This document shows positions 26,222 to 34,439 of a stretch of DNA of 45,545 bases, piece after piece; the first letter of the stretch is position 1, and each line of letters starts with the position of its first letter. A program made the translations under genes and the position numbers. The notes beneath the pieces were generated by a model. The model was not told the DNA's origin, did not search any database, and saw only the letters and a program-made list of their open reading frames with translations. The stretch lies in the NCBI GenBank assembly GCA_015231885.1, contig JADGAT010000028.1, positions 1-45,545 on the forward strand. The letters run 5' to 3'. Origin of the DNA: SAR324 cluster bacterium. Its GTDB lineage: Bacteria; SAR324; NAC60-12.

Positions 26222-27091
26222 TTATTGTAAAAGGTAACTCAAACGGATTCCTGTTGGATCAGGGAGGATCTCTTTTAAGGGCGCCAATCCTAACAAGGAG
26301 ATGAGTGAAAAAGAGGTGGAATCAAATTCTATCGTTTGAATCGGCTCTTGCAAATTCAATTTCTTTCCAAGAGACCAAATCACCTGAGAAAAACTTCCCA
26401 GTTCATCAACCAGGCCCATTGCAGCGGCACGGTTGCCTACAACAACCCGACCATCAGCAACAGCCCGTACTTGATCTTCCAATAATTGTTCCCGGCCTTT
26501 TAGAATAGCCTGAATGAACTGCTCATGCGTATCATTCACCAGTTCCTGAAGAATGACACGCTGTGAATTTTCCAACCCATGAAACATAGACATCAAGTCC
26601 TTATTGGGGACACTGGTGATGGTAATCGCCTCCGCACCTATCTTTTTCCCCAATTCTTCCAGGTTGAACCATTGCAGCAAAACACCAATACTGCCTGTGA
26701 TCGTCCCGGGATTCGCAAAAATACGGTCTGATGCACATGCGATATAATAAGCACCTGAAGCCGCGACGGCTCCCATCGACGTATAGACTGGTTTCATTTT
26801 TCTTAATTCATTCAGTGCATCATAAATTTCTTGAGATGCAGCAACCCCACCTCCAGGACTATCCAAACGAACAATAACACCCCTTACGCTGTGCGTCTGT
26901 TCCATCTTCCTGATCTGGGCTACAACAGGATCGGGATCAAGGATGATCCCCTTGATTTTGATTACCCCAACCACCCCCTCTTTCAAAAAAGAAATACGCT
27001 GCACCTGAGTTAGGTTCAGCAAAGCAGAAAAAACCAGCAGCAAAACAAAAAGGATCAACGTACTGGAAATAAATGGGTGTTTTTTTAACAT
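26222..27091 (-). CDS. sppA: Signal peptide peptidase SppA (short form)
   Basis: This 289-residue membrane serine protease degrades cleaved signal peptides. One N-terminal helix (about 8-28) is followed by a ClpP/crotonase-like domain. The nucleophile is Ser112 in AVAASGAYY, the general base is probably Lys164 (SVPNKD), and the family motif LDSPGGGVAAS lies at 76-86. The length fits the short 36K-type SppA rather than the doubled E. coli form. The start is ATG 27091 with AGAAGGT; an upstream in-frame extension runs through the tRNA gene and is rejected. Confidence 0.92.
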   Translation of the reverse strand: MLKKHPFISSTLILFVLLLVFSALLNLTQVQRISFLKEGVVGVIKIKGIILDPDPVVAQIRKMEQTHSVRGVIVRLDSPGGGVAASQEIYDALNELRKMKPVYTSMGAVAASGAYYIACASDRIFANPGTITGSIGVLLQWFNLEELGKKIGAEAITITSVPNKDLMSMFHGLENSQRVILQELVNDTHEQFIQAILKGREQLLEDQVRAVADGRVVVGNRAAAMGLVDELGSFSQVIWSLGKKLNLQEPIQTIEFDSTSFSLISLLGLAPLKEILPDPTGIRLSYLLQ

Positions 27092-27104
27092 ACCTTCTAT
27101 CAAA

Positions 27105-27194
<90 letters not shown>

Positions 27195-27246
27195 AAGTTA
27201 ATATTTGCAAGGGTTATAGGGAATCTATATTTTATTTAAATACACC

Positions 27247-27838
27247 CTAGTGTCCATATAGGTGTCCATTGTTCTCAGATTCACTATCTTCTTCCTCTAA
27301 CCAATTTACCTTTTTCAACTCATCTCGAGTCACTAAACTGTATCTTCTAAAAGCAGAATCCGTTTTGTGTCCTGATGCTGCCATAATGGTCATTGCCTGC
27401 AAATCTGAGGTTATTGCTTGCAACATGCCTCAGATCGTGGAACGTAAAATCCCCCAACGCGGCCTTCTTTACAGCCTGTGAGTAGCCATTCTTACACTCC
27501 TTTAATGGCTGACCATCTTTGTAAGAATACATATCCACCTGTGATTGGTCGAGGCATTTCTTTAAACATTTTGCTAATTTTGGATGGAGAGGTATTACCC
27601 TGCCTTCTTTATTTTTAGTCCTATTGCCTCCCAATCAGATAAACCCATCCTTCAAATCAAGCTCTTTCCAGGTAAGCCTCAGAATTTCTGATTTCCTCAT
27701 TGGCAAATAGTATGCTGTCATCACAATGGGTTTTGGATAATCTAGGCAGCACTCATACAATTTCTGGAATTCCTGGCAGGAAAGAACTCTTTCTCTCACA
27801 TTACTCTCCTCCAACATTGATACATGCTGAGAAAACAT
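27247..27838 (-). pseudogene. Disabled phage-type tyrosine recombinase (integrase)
   Basis: The catalytic half of an integrase is spread over three pieces. 27838-27635 encodes RERVLSCQEFQKLYE through MRKSEILRLTWKELDL and ends at an in-frame TGA at 27637-27635. 27634-27347 continues as RTKNKEGRVIPLHPKL to FHDLRHVASNNLRFAG and then runs out of frame. Another frame picks up with TIMAASGHKTDSAFRRYSLV and ends at 27247. Together the pieces retain the catalytic Arg, Lys, HxxR, His and Tyr positions. The gene is dead through one nonsense codon and one frameshift, and the N-terminal arm- and core-binding region is missing. It lies next to tRNA-Ser but on its 5' side. Positions 27839-27979 hold no gene. 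Confidence 0.8.
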
Positions 27839-27979
27839 AGCAAGCTCCTATATAAATGTTGTGTTGATACTCATGTATATACAAGATGCTTGCTTAAAAC
27901 TCGTCCTGTTTTTTTACAAAAATTCAATTTTCATGTTCAAAGTTCAGTTATAATATCAATCACTCAATCAGGGTTAATG

Positions 27980-28684
27980 TTATTTAATGCGCGAAATCCA
28001 CTTATTCAAATAACGCATGTTCTCGTTAGTCAACCCCATGCGGCTGGACACTTTATTGTTTTCCGCCCCTATCACCCGCATGAACAGGATTTTCAATTCC
28101 CCGTTACCTTCCCACCTAAGGCTCAGTTCGTGATACAGTTTGTCCTTGGTAAACCAACCCTTCTGTTCCGGTTTGATTTCAAATGAGATCCCGCTCCGTG
28201 ATATATCAGACACGGGAAAGGATATTTTTTGTTTGGGAAAATAAAGTTGCCACCCATGCACCAGTACTGCGTATCGTTGACGCAGCTGACAGTTGGCATG
28301 AGCCGATAAAAATTCTTTAGGAATTTGACAGATAATGGCAGACTGATTCTCGCTAATTCGTACATCAGGCCGAATCACCTTCAAGGCAATCAAGTACTGA
28401 TGACGTATCTTGTTGTCGATGTCTGTATATTCCAACATCACTATTGAGTGCTCATTAATGTAAGGCTCGATCTTTTCCGGTTTCAGTAGCAGCACATGAT
28501 TGTGCCTGATCACAAATCGTGACTGAAAAGGAATAGGAGGCTCCTGGAGGACAAACTTTACAGGATTTTTGGATGCGGACATTTCCTCCAAAGCCTCAAT
28601 CACTTCCTCTGCTTCTTCTTCATCTAGTTCCTGCTCAATTTTGGCCAGGATTTTTTTTAAATAATCGTCTTTGTTTTTTTCCAA
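27980..28684 (-). CDS. PilZ-like domain protein
   Basis: This 234-residue cytosolic protein has an acidic helical N terminus (1-about 45) with EEEAEEVIEALEE. A beta-rich region with YcgR-N-like character follows (about 50-130). The C-terminal PilZ-like domain contains LRQRYAV and DISRSG (matching DxSxxG). The RxxxR part of the c-di-GMP signature is not exact, so ligand binding is uncertain. The start overlaps the end of the truncated receiver gene by 50 bases. It may have been acquired or rearranged with the adjacent integrase region. Confidence 0.65.
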   Translation of the reverse strand: MEKNKDDYLKKILAKIEQELDEEEAEEVIEALEEMSASKNPVKFVLQEPPIPFQSRFVIRHNHVLLLKPEKIEPYINEHSIVMLEYTDIDNKIRHQYLIALKVIRPDVRISENQSAIICQIPKEFLSAHANCQLRQRYAVLVHGWQLYFPKQKISFPVSDISRSGISFEIKPEQKGWFTKDKLYHELSLRWEGNGELKILFMRVIGAENNKVSSRMGLTNENMRYLNKWISRIK

Positions 28685-29204
28685 GGCTGTCGTTTGCTGA
28701 GAGATTTTCGTAAATATTGGTTCTCGAACTCATTTCCATGCAAAACTTCAGAAACATAATCACCGGATTGTGTCTTAGGCGCATGGTACAATCCCACCCC
28801 AATTGTTTTGTTTCGCCCATGGCATTCTCAAGCAGATTTTTTACTTCCTGAGAATGTAAACTCTTTCTCAAGAAATCTTTGATAGTTTTATGAAAATTTA
28901 TTTCGACAAGGCTTTCCTTTGGCAAGAGACTGGATGAAATCGAGCCGCCGCTTTTTGTTTGCAGATTGCTTTCTAATTTTTTGAAAACCTGATTCATCTC
29001 AATATGGCATGCCATGCTAAAACTCACTTTTTCAGCCAACTGCTCTCCATTAAAGGGTTTCCTGACAAAATCATCTGCACCGAGTCTCAAGGATTTAATT
29101 GCAACGGGCTTGATCATATTTTCGCCCACTTGGGCAAAAAAAATGGCTCTTTGATATTTCCCGTGATTTTTGGATTTTTTCGTTTTTTTTGGGGATGAGC
29201 ACAT
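28635..29204 (-). pseudogene. Truncated response-regulator-like protein
   Basis: This 189-residue frame has near its N terminus only the last third of a receiver domain: SLRLGADDFVRKPFNGEQLAEKV (about 39-61) with the conserved Lys-Pro-Phe. The acidic pocket and phospho-Asp region are absent, and the frame upstream is blocked by a stop after about 14 more codons. The remaining helical C-terminal region is not recognised. I read it as a 5'-truncated relic; it might still be translated from ATG 29204. It lies next to the dead integrase, suggesting local rearrangement. Confidence 0.5.
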
Positions 29205-29306
29205 TTTGGTCCACCCGAGATTCTCATCAGAGAAGGTTATTTGAACACCTCAATTGTTTTGCAGAGACTACCGATTAACTATGAACGCCATGAAAATGTC
29301 TGAGGA

Positions 29307-29336
29307 TTGACTTTTTCTTGTATAGACAAATACCAT
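29307..29336 (+). promoter_or_regulatory. Weak candidate promoter of the orthocaspase gene
   Basis: TTGACT (29307-29312), an 18-base spacer and TACCAT (29331-29336) lie 66 bases before the orthocaspase start. The -35 matches at 5/6 and the -10 at 4/6. This is the best candidate in the 197-base gap, but not a strong one. Confidence 0.25.
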
Positions 29337-29401
29337 CTAACTTTGCTATAGAATGTTTAGTTTTTTTAGTCAAATGTTTTAATCTGAGCAAGTGGTGAGC
29401 T

Positions 29402-30919
29402 ATGAAACTTCTATCCACTATTTTCTTGATTTTCTTCACACTGGGAACAGTATATGGACAAAGCGATGATGGAAGAAGCTTAAGAAAAGTTTATGAAGAG
29501 CGTCGTATTGCCTTGGTCATTGGTAACACAAACTATGAAACATCTCCTTTGCGCAATCCCATCCATGATGCTGAGAGCATTGCTCGGGTTTTACGAGAGC
29601 GTCGATTTGATGTGACATTGCTGACAGACGTCAACCAGCGAGGCATGGTCAGAGCAATTCAAAAATTTGGTAAGAATCTCAAAGGAGGGGGAATCGGTTT
29701 ATTCTATTACGCGGGACATGGCATGCAGATCAAAGGACGGAACTATTTGATCCCTTTGGAGACCAATATTGAGACAGAAGGAGATATTGAATTTGAATCG
29801 GTTGATGTAGGACGGGTTTTGAATCAAATGGAAAGTGCAGAGAATCGGTTGAATATTGTAATCTTGGATGCTTGTCGAGACAATCCCTTTGCACGCAGTT
29901 TTCGTTCTTCCTCGAAAGGATTAGCTCAAATGGATTCTCCTTCGGGCACACTGATCGCTTATGCGACTGCTCCTGGCAAAACAGCAGCTGATGGAGATGG
30001 AAAAAATGGGATTTATACAGAAAATTTATTGCAACAGATGCAAGTTCCCGGATTGGAGATTGCGCAAATGTTCAAAAAAGTAAGAGCAGGAGTGAATAAA
30101 GCGACGAGTAACCTACAAACTCCCTGGGAAGCCTCTTCGATCACAGGAGATTTTTATTTTACTCCTGCTCAGGTGGCGTCGGTAGCACCAACTCAAACAA
30201 CAATGTCCCCTCCAGCAACAATGCCTTTATCAATCAACGTGGAACAAGAGGCGTGGGATCAAGTAAAGGATTCCGATGATCCAGAGGTTGTTAGAATGTT
30301 TTTACAACGGTATCCGAATAGCAAATTGGCTTTTCCTGCTCGATTAAAATTGGAACAATTATTAAAGTTGCCTGAGAATAGTACTCCGACTGCCGGTAAG
30401 CCCACAAAAATCGAAGAGATCCGACATAATGAATTATTAAGATCAGTGGCCCAGGCGATTCACTTACACTCTGCACAGAATTCTGATGCAGGCCACTTGG
30501 TAAGAAAATATGTAGATGTTTATGGAGTCGATCGCTTGCAAAATGAGTTGAGTTTAGCTGCTGAAGAACAGTACAAGCTGGGTGTCATTTATCGAGAAGG
30601 CTTGGGAATTGACCAAAATAATCAACAAGCCATTTATTGGTATACAAAAGCTGCTGAGCAAGATCATGCTGCCGCTCAGACCCGTTTGGGATATATGTTT
30701 CGCAAAGGATATGGAATATTCAAAGATAATTCCCAGGCAGTATATTGGTACAAAAGGGCTGCTGGCCAGGGAGATGCCCAGGGCCAATTCAACTTAGGTG
30801 GTATGTATTTGAAAGGCTATGGGGTTTCCAAAGATAAAACCCAGGCTATTTTTTACTATAGGAAAGCAGCTCAGCAAGGTCATAAAATAGCACAACGGAT
30901 GCTCAATCGTCTTAAATAA
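29402..30919 (+). CDS. Secreted caspase-like protease (orthocaspase) with Sel1 repeats
   Basis: This 505-residue protein has a signal peptide (about 1-19) and a caspase/peptidase C14 domain (about 33-255). The catalytic dyad is His106 (YYAGHG) and Cys158 (LDACRDNPF), and RIALVIGNTNY and LRNPIHDA mark the first strand and helix. After a Thr/Pro-rich linker and a helical spacer, three Sel1-type repeats (about 385-500) follow, each with a WY-containing AIYWYTKAAEQ-like segment; these usually bind proteins. The dyad is complete, so it is probably an active arginine/lysine-directed protease outside the cytoplasm. The lipoprotein gene starts 18 bases downstream with a strong ribosome site and is probably co-transcribed. 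Confidence 0.9.
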   Translation: MKLLSTIFLIFFTLGTVYGQSDDGRSLRKVYEERRIALVIGNTNYETSPLRNPIHDAESIARVLRERRFDVTLLTDVNQRGMVRAIQKFGKNLKGGGIGLFYYAGHGMQIKGRNYLIPLETNIETEGDIEFESVDVGRVLNQMESAENRLNIVILDACRDNPFARSFRSSSKGLAQMDSPSGTLIAYATAPGKTAADGDGKNGIYTENLLQQMQVPGLEIAQMFKKVRAGVNKATSNLQTPWEASSITGDFYFTPAQVASVAPTQTTMSPPATMPLSINVEQEAWDQVKDSDDPEVVRMFLQRYPNSKLAFPARLKLEQLLKLPENSTPTAGKPTKIEEIRHNELLRSVAQAIHLHSAQNSDAGHLVRKYVDVYGVDRLQNELSLAAEEQYKLGVIYREGLGIDQNNQQAIYWYTKAAEQDHAAAQTRLGYMFRKGYGIFKDNSQAVYWYKRAAGQGDAQGQFNLGGMYLKGYGVSKDKTQAIFYYRKAAQQGHKIAQRMLNRLK

Positions 30920-30937
30920 AAATTGAAGGAGGACTTT

Positions 30938-31843
30938 ATGGAACTGTTGAAAAGATTATTCATTTTTGGCATCATCGTTATCTTTGCTGTTACTTGCAGT
31001 TCCGATGATGAAGATATTGTTGTTGATTGTGAAGATGAAACCGCAGAATGTTCCACAGAAGCTGCTGAAAGTGGAGGGATGGGTATTGGCAGCATTGCCG
31101 CTGTTGCTGGCGGGGTTGTAGTGGTTGGTGCTGCTGCCGGATCTGGAAGCAGCGGAGGAGGTGGAGGCTCCTCCTCTAGCTCCAGTGATGGTGGAACAAC
31201 AACTACGATAACAACAACAGAGAAATTCTCACTTGTTGTCAGTAAATCGGGTTCTGGAAGTATTAACAGCACCCCCTCTGGAATCAGTTGTGGCTCCGAG
31301 TGTTCACAAGATTTTAATAAAGGCACTTCGATCATTCTAACCGCAAATCCAAGTGGTAGTTATGATTTTAATGGATGGGCTGGAGATTGTAGTGGAACTG
31401 GAAGTTGCTCTGTCACAATGAATTCCAACAAATCGGTTTCTGCTGTTTTTGCGATACCAACAGAGGCTCCAACCAACACATTCACACTAACTGTAGGGAA
31501 ATCAGGTCGAGGTATAATTACCAGTACTCCATCAGGAATACAATGTGGTGTCGATTGTTCAGAGTCTTACGAGGAAGGGACTTCTGTTCTTCTAACTGTA
31601 AACTCTGCTAGTGATTCACGCTTTGCAGGCTGGGCGGGTAATTGCAGTGGGATTGGTACTTGTACTGTCACAATGAATTCTAACAAATCGGTTTCTGCGG
31701 TGTTTCAGGTCACGACAACTACGACTACCACCTTGCCTGCAAATTCACCGCCTGCAAACTCACCGTCTACAACTACCACCACCTTGCCTGTAAATTCACT
31801 GCCTACAAATAATGCGCCACCTACGTCGGGAAGATCCTTTTAA
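30938..31843 (+). CDS. Putative lipoprotein with two InlB-B-like repeats
   Basis: This 301-residue exported protein starts at ATG 30938, decided by AAGGAGGA. A hydrophobic N terminus ends AVTCSS, an imperfect lipobox, so lipidation is likely but not certain. Next come an acidic, Cys-containing segment, a hydrophobic stretch (about 55-75), Gly/Ser and Thr runs, and two tandem 85-residue modules. Each module has SGxGxIxSTPSGIxCGxxCS...GWAGxCSGxGxCxVTMNSNKSVSAVF, the divergent InlB B-repeat pattern with four conserved cysteines. The C-terminal tail is Thr/Pro/Asn/Ser-rich with TTTTTT tracts. The protein probably sits on the outer membrane or surface; its link to the upstream protease is inferred from spacing. 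Confidence 0.75.
   Translation: MELLKRLFIFGIIVIFAVTCSSDDEDIVVDCEDETAECSTEAAESGGMGIGSIAAVAGGVVVVGAAAGSGSSGGGGGSSSSSSDGGTTTTITTTEKFSLVVSKSGSGSINSTPSGISCGSECSQDFNKGTSIILTANPSGSYDFNGWAGDCSGTGSCSVTMNSNKSVSAVFAIPTEAPTNTFTLTVGKSGRGIITSTPSGIQCGVDCSESYEEGTSVLLTVNSASDSRFAGWAGNCSGIGTCTVTMNSNKSVSAVFQVTTTTTTTLPANSPPANSPSTTTTTLPVNSLPTNNAPPTSGRSF
31222..31706 (+). repeat. Duplicated ~255-bp module within the lipoprotein gene
   Basis: Two in-frame copies repeat with a period of 255 bases (85 codons). The best conserved part is 31411-31446 against 31666-31701, nearly identical at the DNA level apart from synonymous changes such as TTCCAAC versus TTCTAAC. The rest has diverged, so the duplication is not very recent or one segment is under strong constraint. 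Confidence 0.75.
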
Positions 31844-31902
31844 TCAGGCTTGTGCTTAATAAAAATTTTGTCTCTTGGTGGGGTCTATCTATGTTTCGAG
31901 AT

Positions 31903-31931
31903 AGTCCATCTTGGAAATTCCAAGATGGACT
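31903..31931. terminator. Perfect 14-bp inverted repeat between convergent genes
   Basis: Arms AGTCCATCTTGGAA (31903-31916) and TTCCAAGATGGACT (31918-31931) are perfectly complementary around one A. A smaller hairpin, CTATCT/AGATAG, at 31885-31904 overlaps its left arm. The site lies between the ends of the lipoprotein (+) and ATP-grasp (-) genes, where a terminator is expected. On the plus strand the stem is followed by A-rich sequence rather than T, so it is not a classic rho-independent terminator in either direction. Confidence 0.4.
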
Positions 31932-31986
31932 AAAAAATTAGCAGGAGGCTGTATCAATTATAATGTGGTGTGAACATGCCACTGGA

Positions 31987-33225
31987 TCAGGAATCGGAAA
32001 TTTCTATCTTCAGGCAGGCAGAAGCCTCCCGCAGGGCCTGTTCGACAAATGCTGGAGATGCTCCACGGGCAAAAATAAAACCCAGATACTGATCTCCATT
32101 GGGCAGCGGTTCTACCACCTGCCCATTTGGTATGGACATGACAACATTTTCAATACCAGATACCCGCTGAGCTCGCTCCATCCCTTCTACAGTTTTCAAA
32201 GTCCCTTGTTTTGATATCGGAATCATCATAACTCCAGCCGCTTGTGTGGAGTGCAGCAGAGAAGATATCTCCTCATCCAGGGCATGGCGTAAAATCAGCT
32301 CTTCCAGAGAAAATTGCCTGCCAAACTCAAAGATCCGCGAACACAGTCCCCCAATGGAGCGAACCGCAATTTCAACAGGCCACACTCCCTTGTCATTGCA
32401 TCTCAGTTCGGCATGAACGGGACCGTCTTGCAAGCCAATGGTCGTTACCGTTTGCTGAACAGTACGAAAAATATCTTGTTGCAGATCGGGGGATAGTCGG
32501 GAAGGGGTCACGTAAATAGTTTCAGCAAACAATGGGCCCTCCAGGGGATCCGGTTTGTCAAAAAGTGCCAGCAATTGTAGTTTTCCGTCTACGAGTAACC
32601 CTTCCAAAGCCACTTCCACTCCGGGAATGTAATCTTCTACTAAAATATGCCGGGCGAAATCACTGTTTTTTTTGATGATATCCTGCTGGGACAATAGCGT
32701 TCGAATTTGGCAAAACGCATCAATGAATTCTTCGGCGGTGTTGGCACGGATCACACCACGGCTTCCTGAAAGAAAAGTAGGCTTGAGCACACAAGGCAAC
32801 GGAACTTGTTCTGTCAACGATTGAGGGTCTGTTGTGATAGAAAATAACTGAATATCAGGAGAAAGAACCTGGGAGTCTTTTAATTTTTGGCGCATCAAAT
32901 ACTTATTGCGAGTGGCTGATACGGCGTCAATGGGATTGTGCTTCAGCAACAGTGCTTGATTTGCCATTGCCGCGAGAAACACGGAATCATCATCAACACC
33001 AACGACTGCTTTGAAAGGTCGTTTTTTGGCAAATTGCACAATCTGTTGAATTGCTTGTGCCTGGTTTTGGAAGTTCAGTGTTAATGTTTTTTGTGATACT
33101 AAAGGAGAAAGGGCCTGATATTGGTCAGTGCCTACAATCACTTCCAGCTGTAGCTTCGTTGCCGCCTTCATGAAGGCGGCTGCCCGGTATGTGCTTGTTG
33201 GAATCAACAGTAAAACTCGGTCCAT
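31987..33225 (-). CDS. ATP-grasp carboxylate-amine ligase-like protein
   Basis: This 412-residue cytosolic ATP-grasp enzyme has a small N-terminal domain with VLLLIPTSTYRAAAF. The ATP-binding segment VLKPTFLSGSRGVI (about 145-158) and the second ATP-grasp strand ILVEDYIPGVEVALEG follow. The metal site is HAELRCND...PVEIAVRSIGG, where the Glu-x-x-x-Arg pattern resembles L-amino-acid ligases and PurD/PurK-type enzymes. A C-terminal domain (about 330-412) fits the LAL-C type. It would form an amide or peptide bond using ATP, but the substrates are unknown. AAAAGG precedes the ATG at 33225. Confidence 0.82.
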   Translation of the reverse strand: MDRVLLLIPTSTYRAAAFMKAATKLQLEVIVGTDQYQALSPLVSQKTLTLNFQNQAQAIQQIVQFAKKRPFKAVVGVDDDSVFLAAMANQALLLKHNPIDAVSATRNKYLMRQKLKDSQVLSPDIQLFSITTDPQSLTEQVPLPCVLKPTFLSGSRGVIRANTAEEFIDAFCQIRTLLSQQDIIKKNSDFARHILVEDYIPGVEVALEGLLVDGKLQLLALFDKPDPLEGPLFAETIYVTPSRLSPDLQQDIFRTVQQTVTTIGLQDGPVHAELRCNDKGVWPVEIAVRSIGGLCSRIFEFGRQFSLEELILRHALDEEISSLLHSTQAAGVMMIPISKQGTLKTVEGMERAQRVSGIENVVMSIPNGQVVEPLPNGDQYLGFIFARGASPAFVEQALREASACLKIEISDS

Positions 33226-33332
33226 TCGTTACCTTTTCTAAATTTGCGAAAGTTCAAGTCTCATGCTAACATGAAATTTTACCGATGACAAAGATGGATT
33301 CAATCAAAAATAAATGAAGAAAATGGTGCATC

Positions 33333-33734
33333 ATGACTCAAAAAGTAATTAAATCAGAAGAAGAATGGAAAAAGGAGCTCTCTCCCGATGCGTTCAGGGT
33401 CTGCCGAAAGAAGGGCACAGAGCCTCCATTCAGTGGAGAGTATAACACCAATAAAGAAGAGGGAATTTATTACTGCACATGCTGCGGCAATGAATTGTTT
33501 GCCTCGGACACAAAATTCGATTCGGGGACAGGATGGCCCAGCTTTTGGTCTCCTGTTGCAGAAAAAAATATCAGCACAGCAGCAGATCGCAGTTTGTTTA
33601 TGGCGAGAGTCGAAGTCTTATGCCGTCGATGTGATGCGCATTTGGGACATGTGTTTGACGATGGGCCGGCACCTACGCACCAAAGGTATTGTATGAACTC
33701 GGTAGCATTGGATTTTGTGAAAAAAAGTGACTGA
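33333..33734 (+). CDS. msrB: Peptide methionine (R)-S-oxide reductase
   Basis: This 133-residue enzyme repairs oxidised methionine (R-sulfoxide). The catalytic cysteine is Cys120 in RYCMNS. Two zinc CxxC pairs are present (Cys48/Cys51 and Cys97/Cys100), and GTGWPSFW marks the substrate pocket. It lacks a signal peptide and is cytoplasmic. The next gene starts 5 bases downstream. Confidence 0.95.
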   Translation: MTQKVIKSEEEWKKELSPDAFRVCRKKGTEPPFSGEYNTNKEEGIYYCTCCGNELFASDTKFDSGTGWPSFWSPVAEKNISTAADRSLFMARVEVLCRRCDAHLGHVFDDGPAPTHQRYCMNSVALDFVKKSD

Positions 33735-33739
33735 CTCTT

Positions 33740-34345
33740 GTGGCCAAATTAGAGGAATATCAACAAATTGAAATTGCTATTGAACTGGATAAAAGAAGGA
33801 GCATCGAGTCGATTGCCAAGCAATTTGGCGTTTCCGTTCACGCTATCCGAAAGATTGCCATCAATGCAGGGCTCATTTCTCCTAAGAAAAAAAAATCCAG
33901 ACTCTCGTTAACTGTGGAAGAAGAAGACCGAGCCATCGCTTTGGTGTTGGAAGGAGAAGAGTTCACTGCTATTGCATTTGATTTTGATATTTCTGCTGCA
34001 TCGCTTCGCCAATTATGCAAACGGCGGAATATCCCCATCCCACGATCTAAGTATCAGCTCACAAAAACAGAATGTTCCGAAATCCGAGAATTACTGACCG
34101 CGAACGAGCCCATTGAAGAAATTGCGAGAGCATATAATATTGCCATTGCCTCCATAGATGCTTTGCGAGAGGGATACCGCGATCTCAATGCGGAGGCTCT
34201 TGGTTTTCTTTATGAAACCTTGTTGAACCATCCCAATGGCACCATACCATTCATCAAAAAACTGGCAAAAAAAGAAGGGTTTGAAATGGAAGAAAGTACA
34301 ATTCTTTCTTACCAGGACCGGCTCAAAAAGCTACAGTTGATCTAA
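33740..34345 (+). CDS. Protein of three tandem helix-turn-helix-like repeats
   Basis: This 201-residue protein of unknown function starts at GTG 33740. It contains three weakly similar blocks of about 40 residues: 5-45 (SIESIAKQFGVSVHAIRKIA), 57-98 (EFTAIAFDFDISAASLRQLC) and 107-148 (PIEEIARAYNIAIASIDALR). Each has the I..IA..F.IS..SLR..C pattern of a resolvase/sigma-like HTH. A C-terminal helical segment of about 50 residues follows. The array suggests DNA binding along one face, perhaps as an adaptor or a transposase-derived regulator. It is probably co-transcribed with msrB, and the large orphan gene lies 94 bases downstream. Confidence 0.7.
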   Translation: MAKLEEYQQIEIAIELDKRRSIESIAKQFGVSVHAIRKIAINAGLISPKKKKSRLSLTVEEEDRAIALVLEGEEFTAIAFDFDISAASLRQLCKRRNIPIPRSKYQLTKTECSEIRELLTANEPIEEIARAYNIAIASIDALREGYRDLNAEALGFLYETLLNHPNGTIPFIKKLAKKEGFEMEESTILSYQDRLKKLQLI

Positions 34346-34439
34346 TAAATTTGAAAGTGTCCTGCGACCTGTCATAGAGTCATATTAAAAATGACTTCAG
34401 TAAATTCCAGTTTTTTCTTTGTTTTCAGGGGGCTTCCGT

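Noticed and set aside
30880..31335. Pro/Val-rich minus-strand ORF over the lipoprotein start
   Set aside because: Antisense of Gly/Ser/Thr-rich coding sequence, which naturally yields Pro-rich frames.
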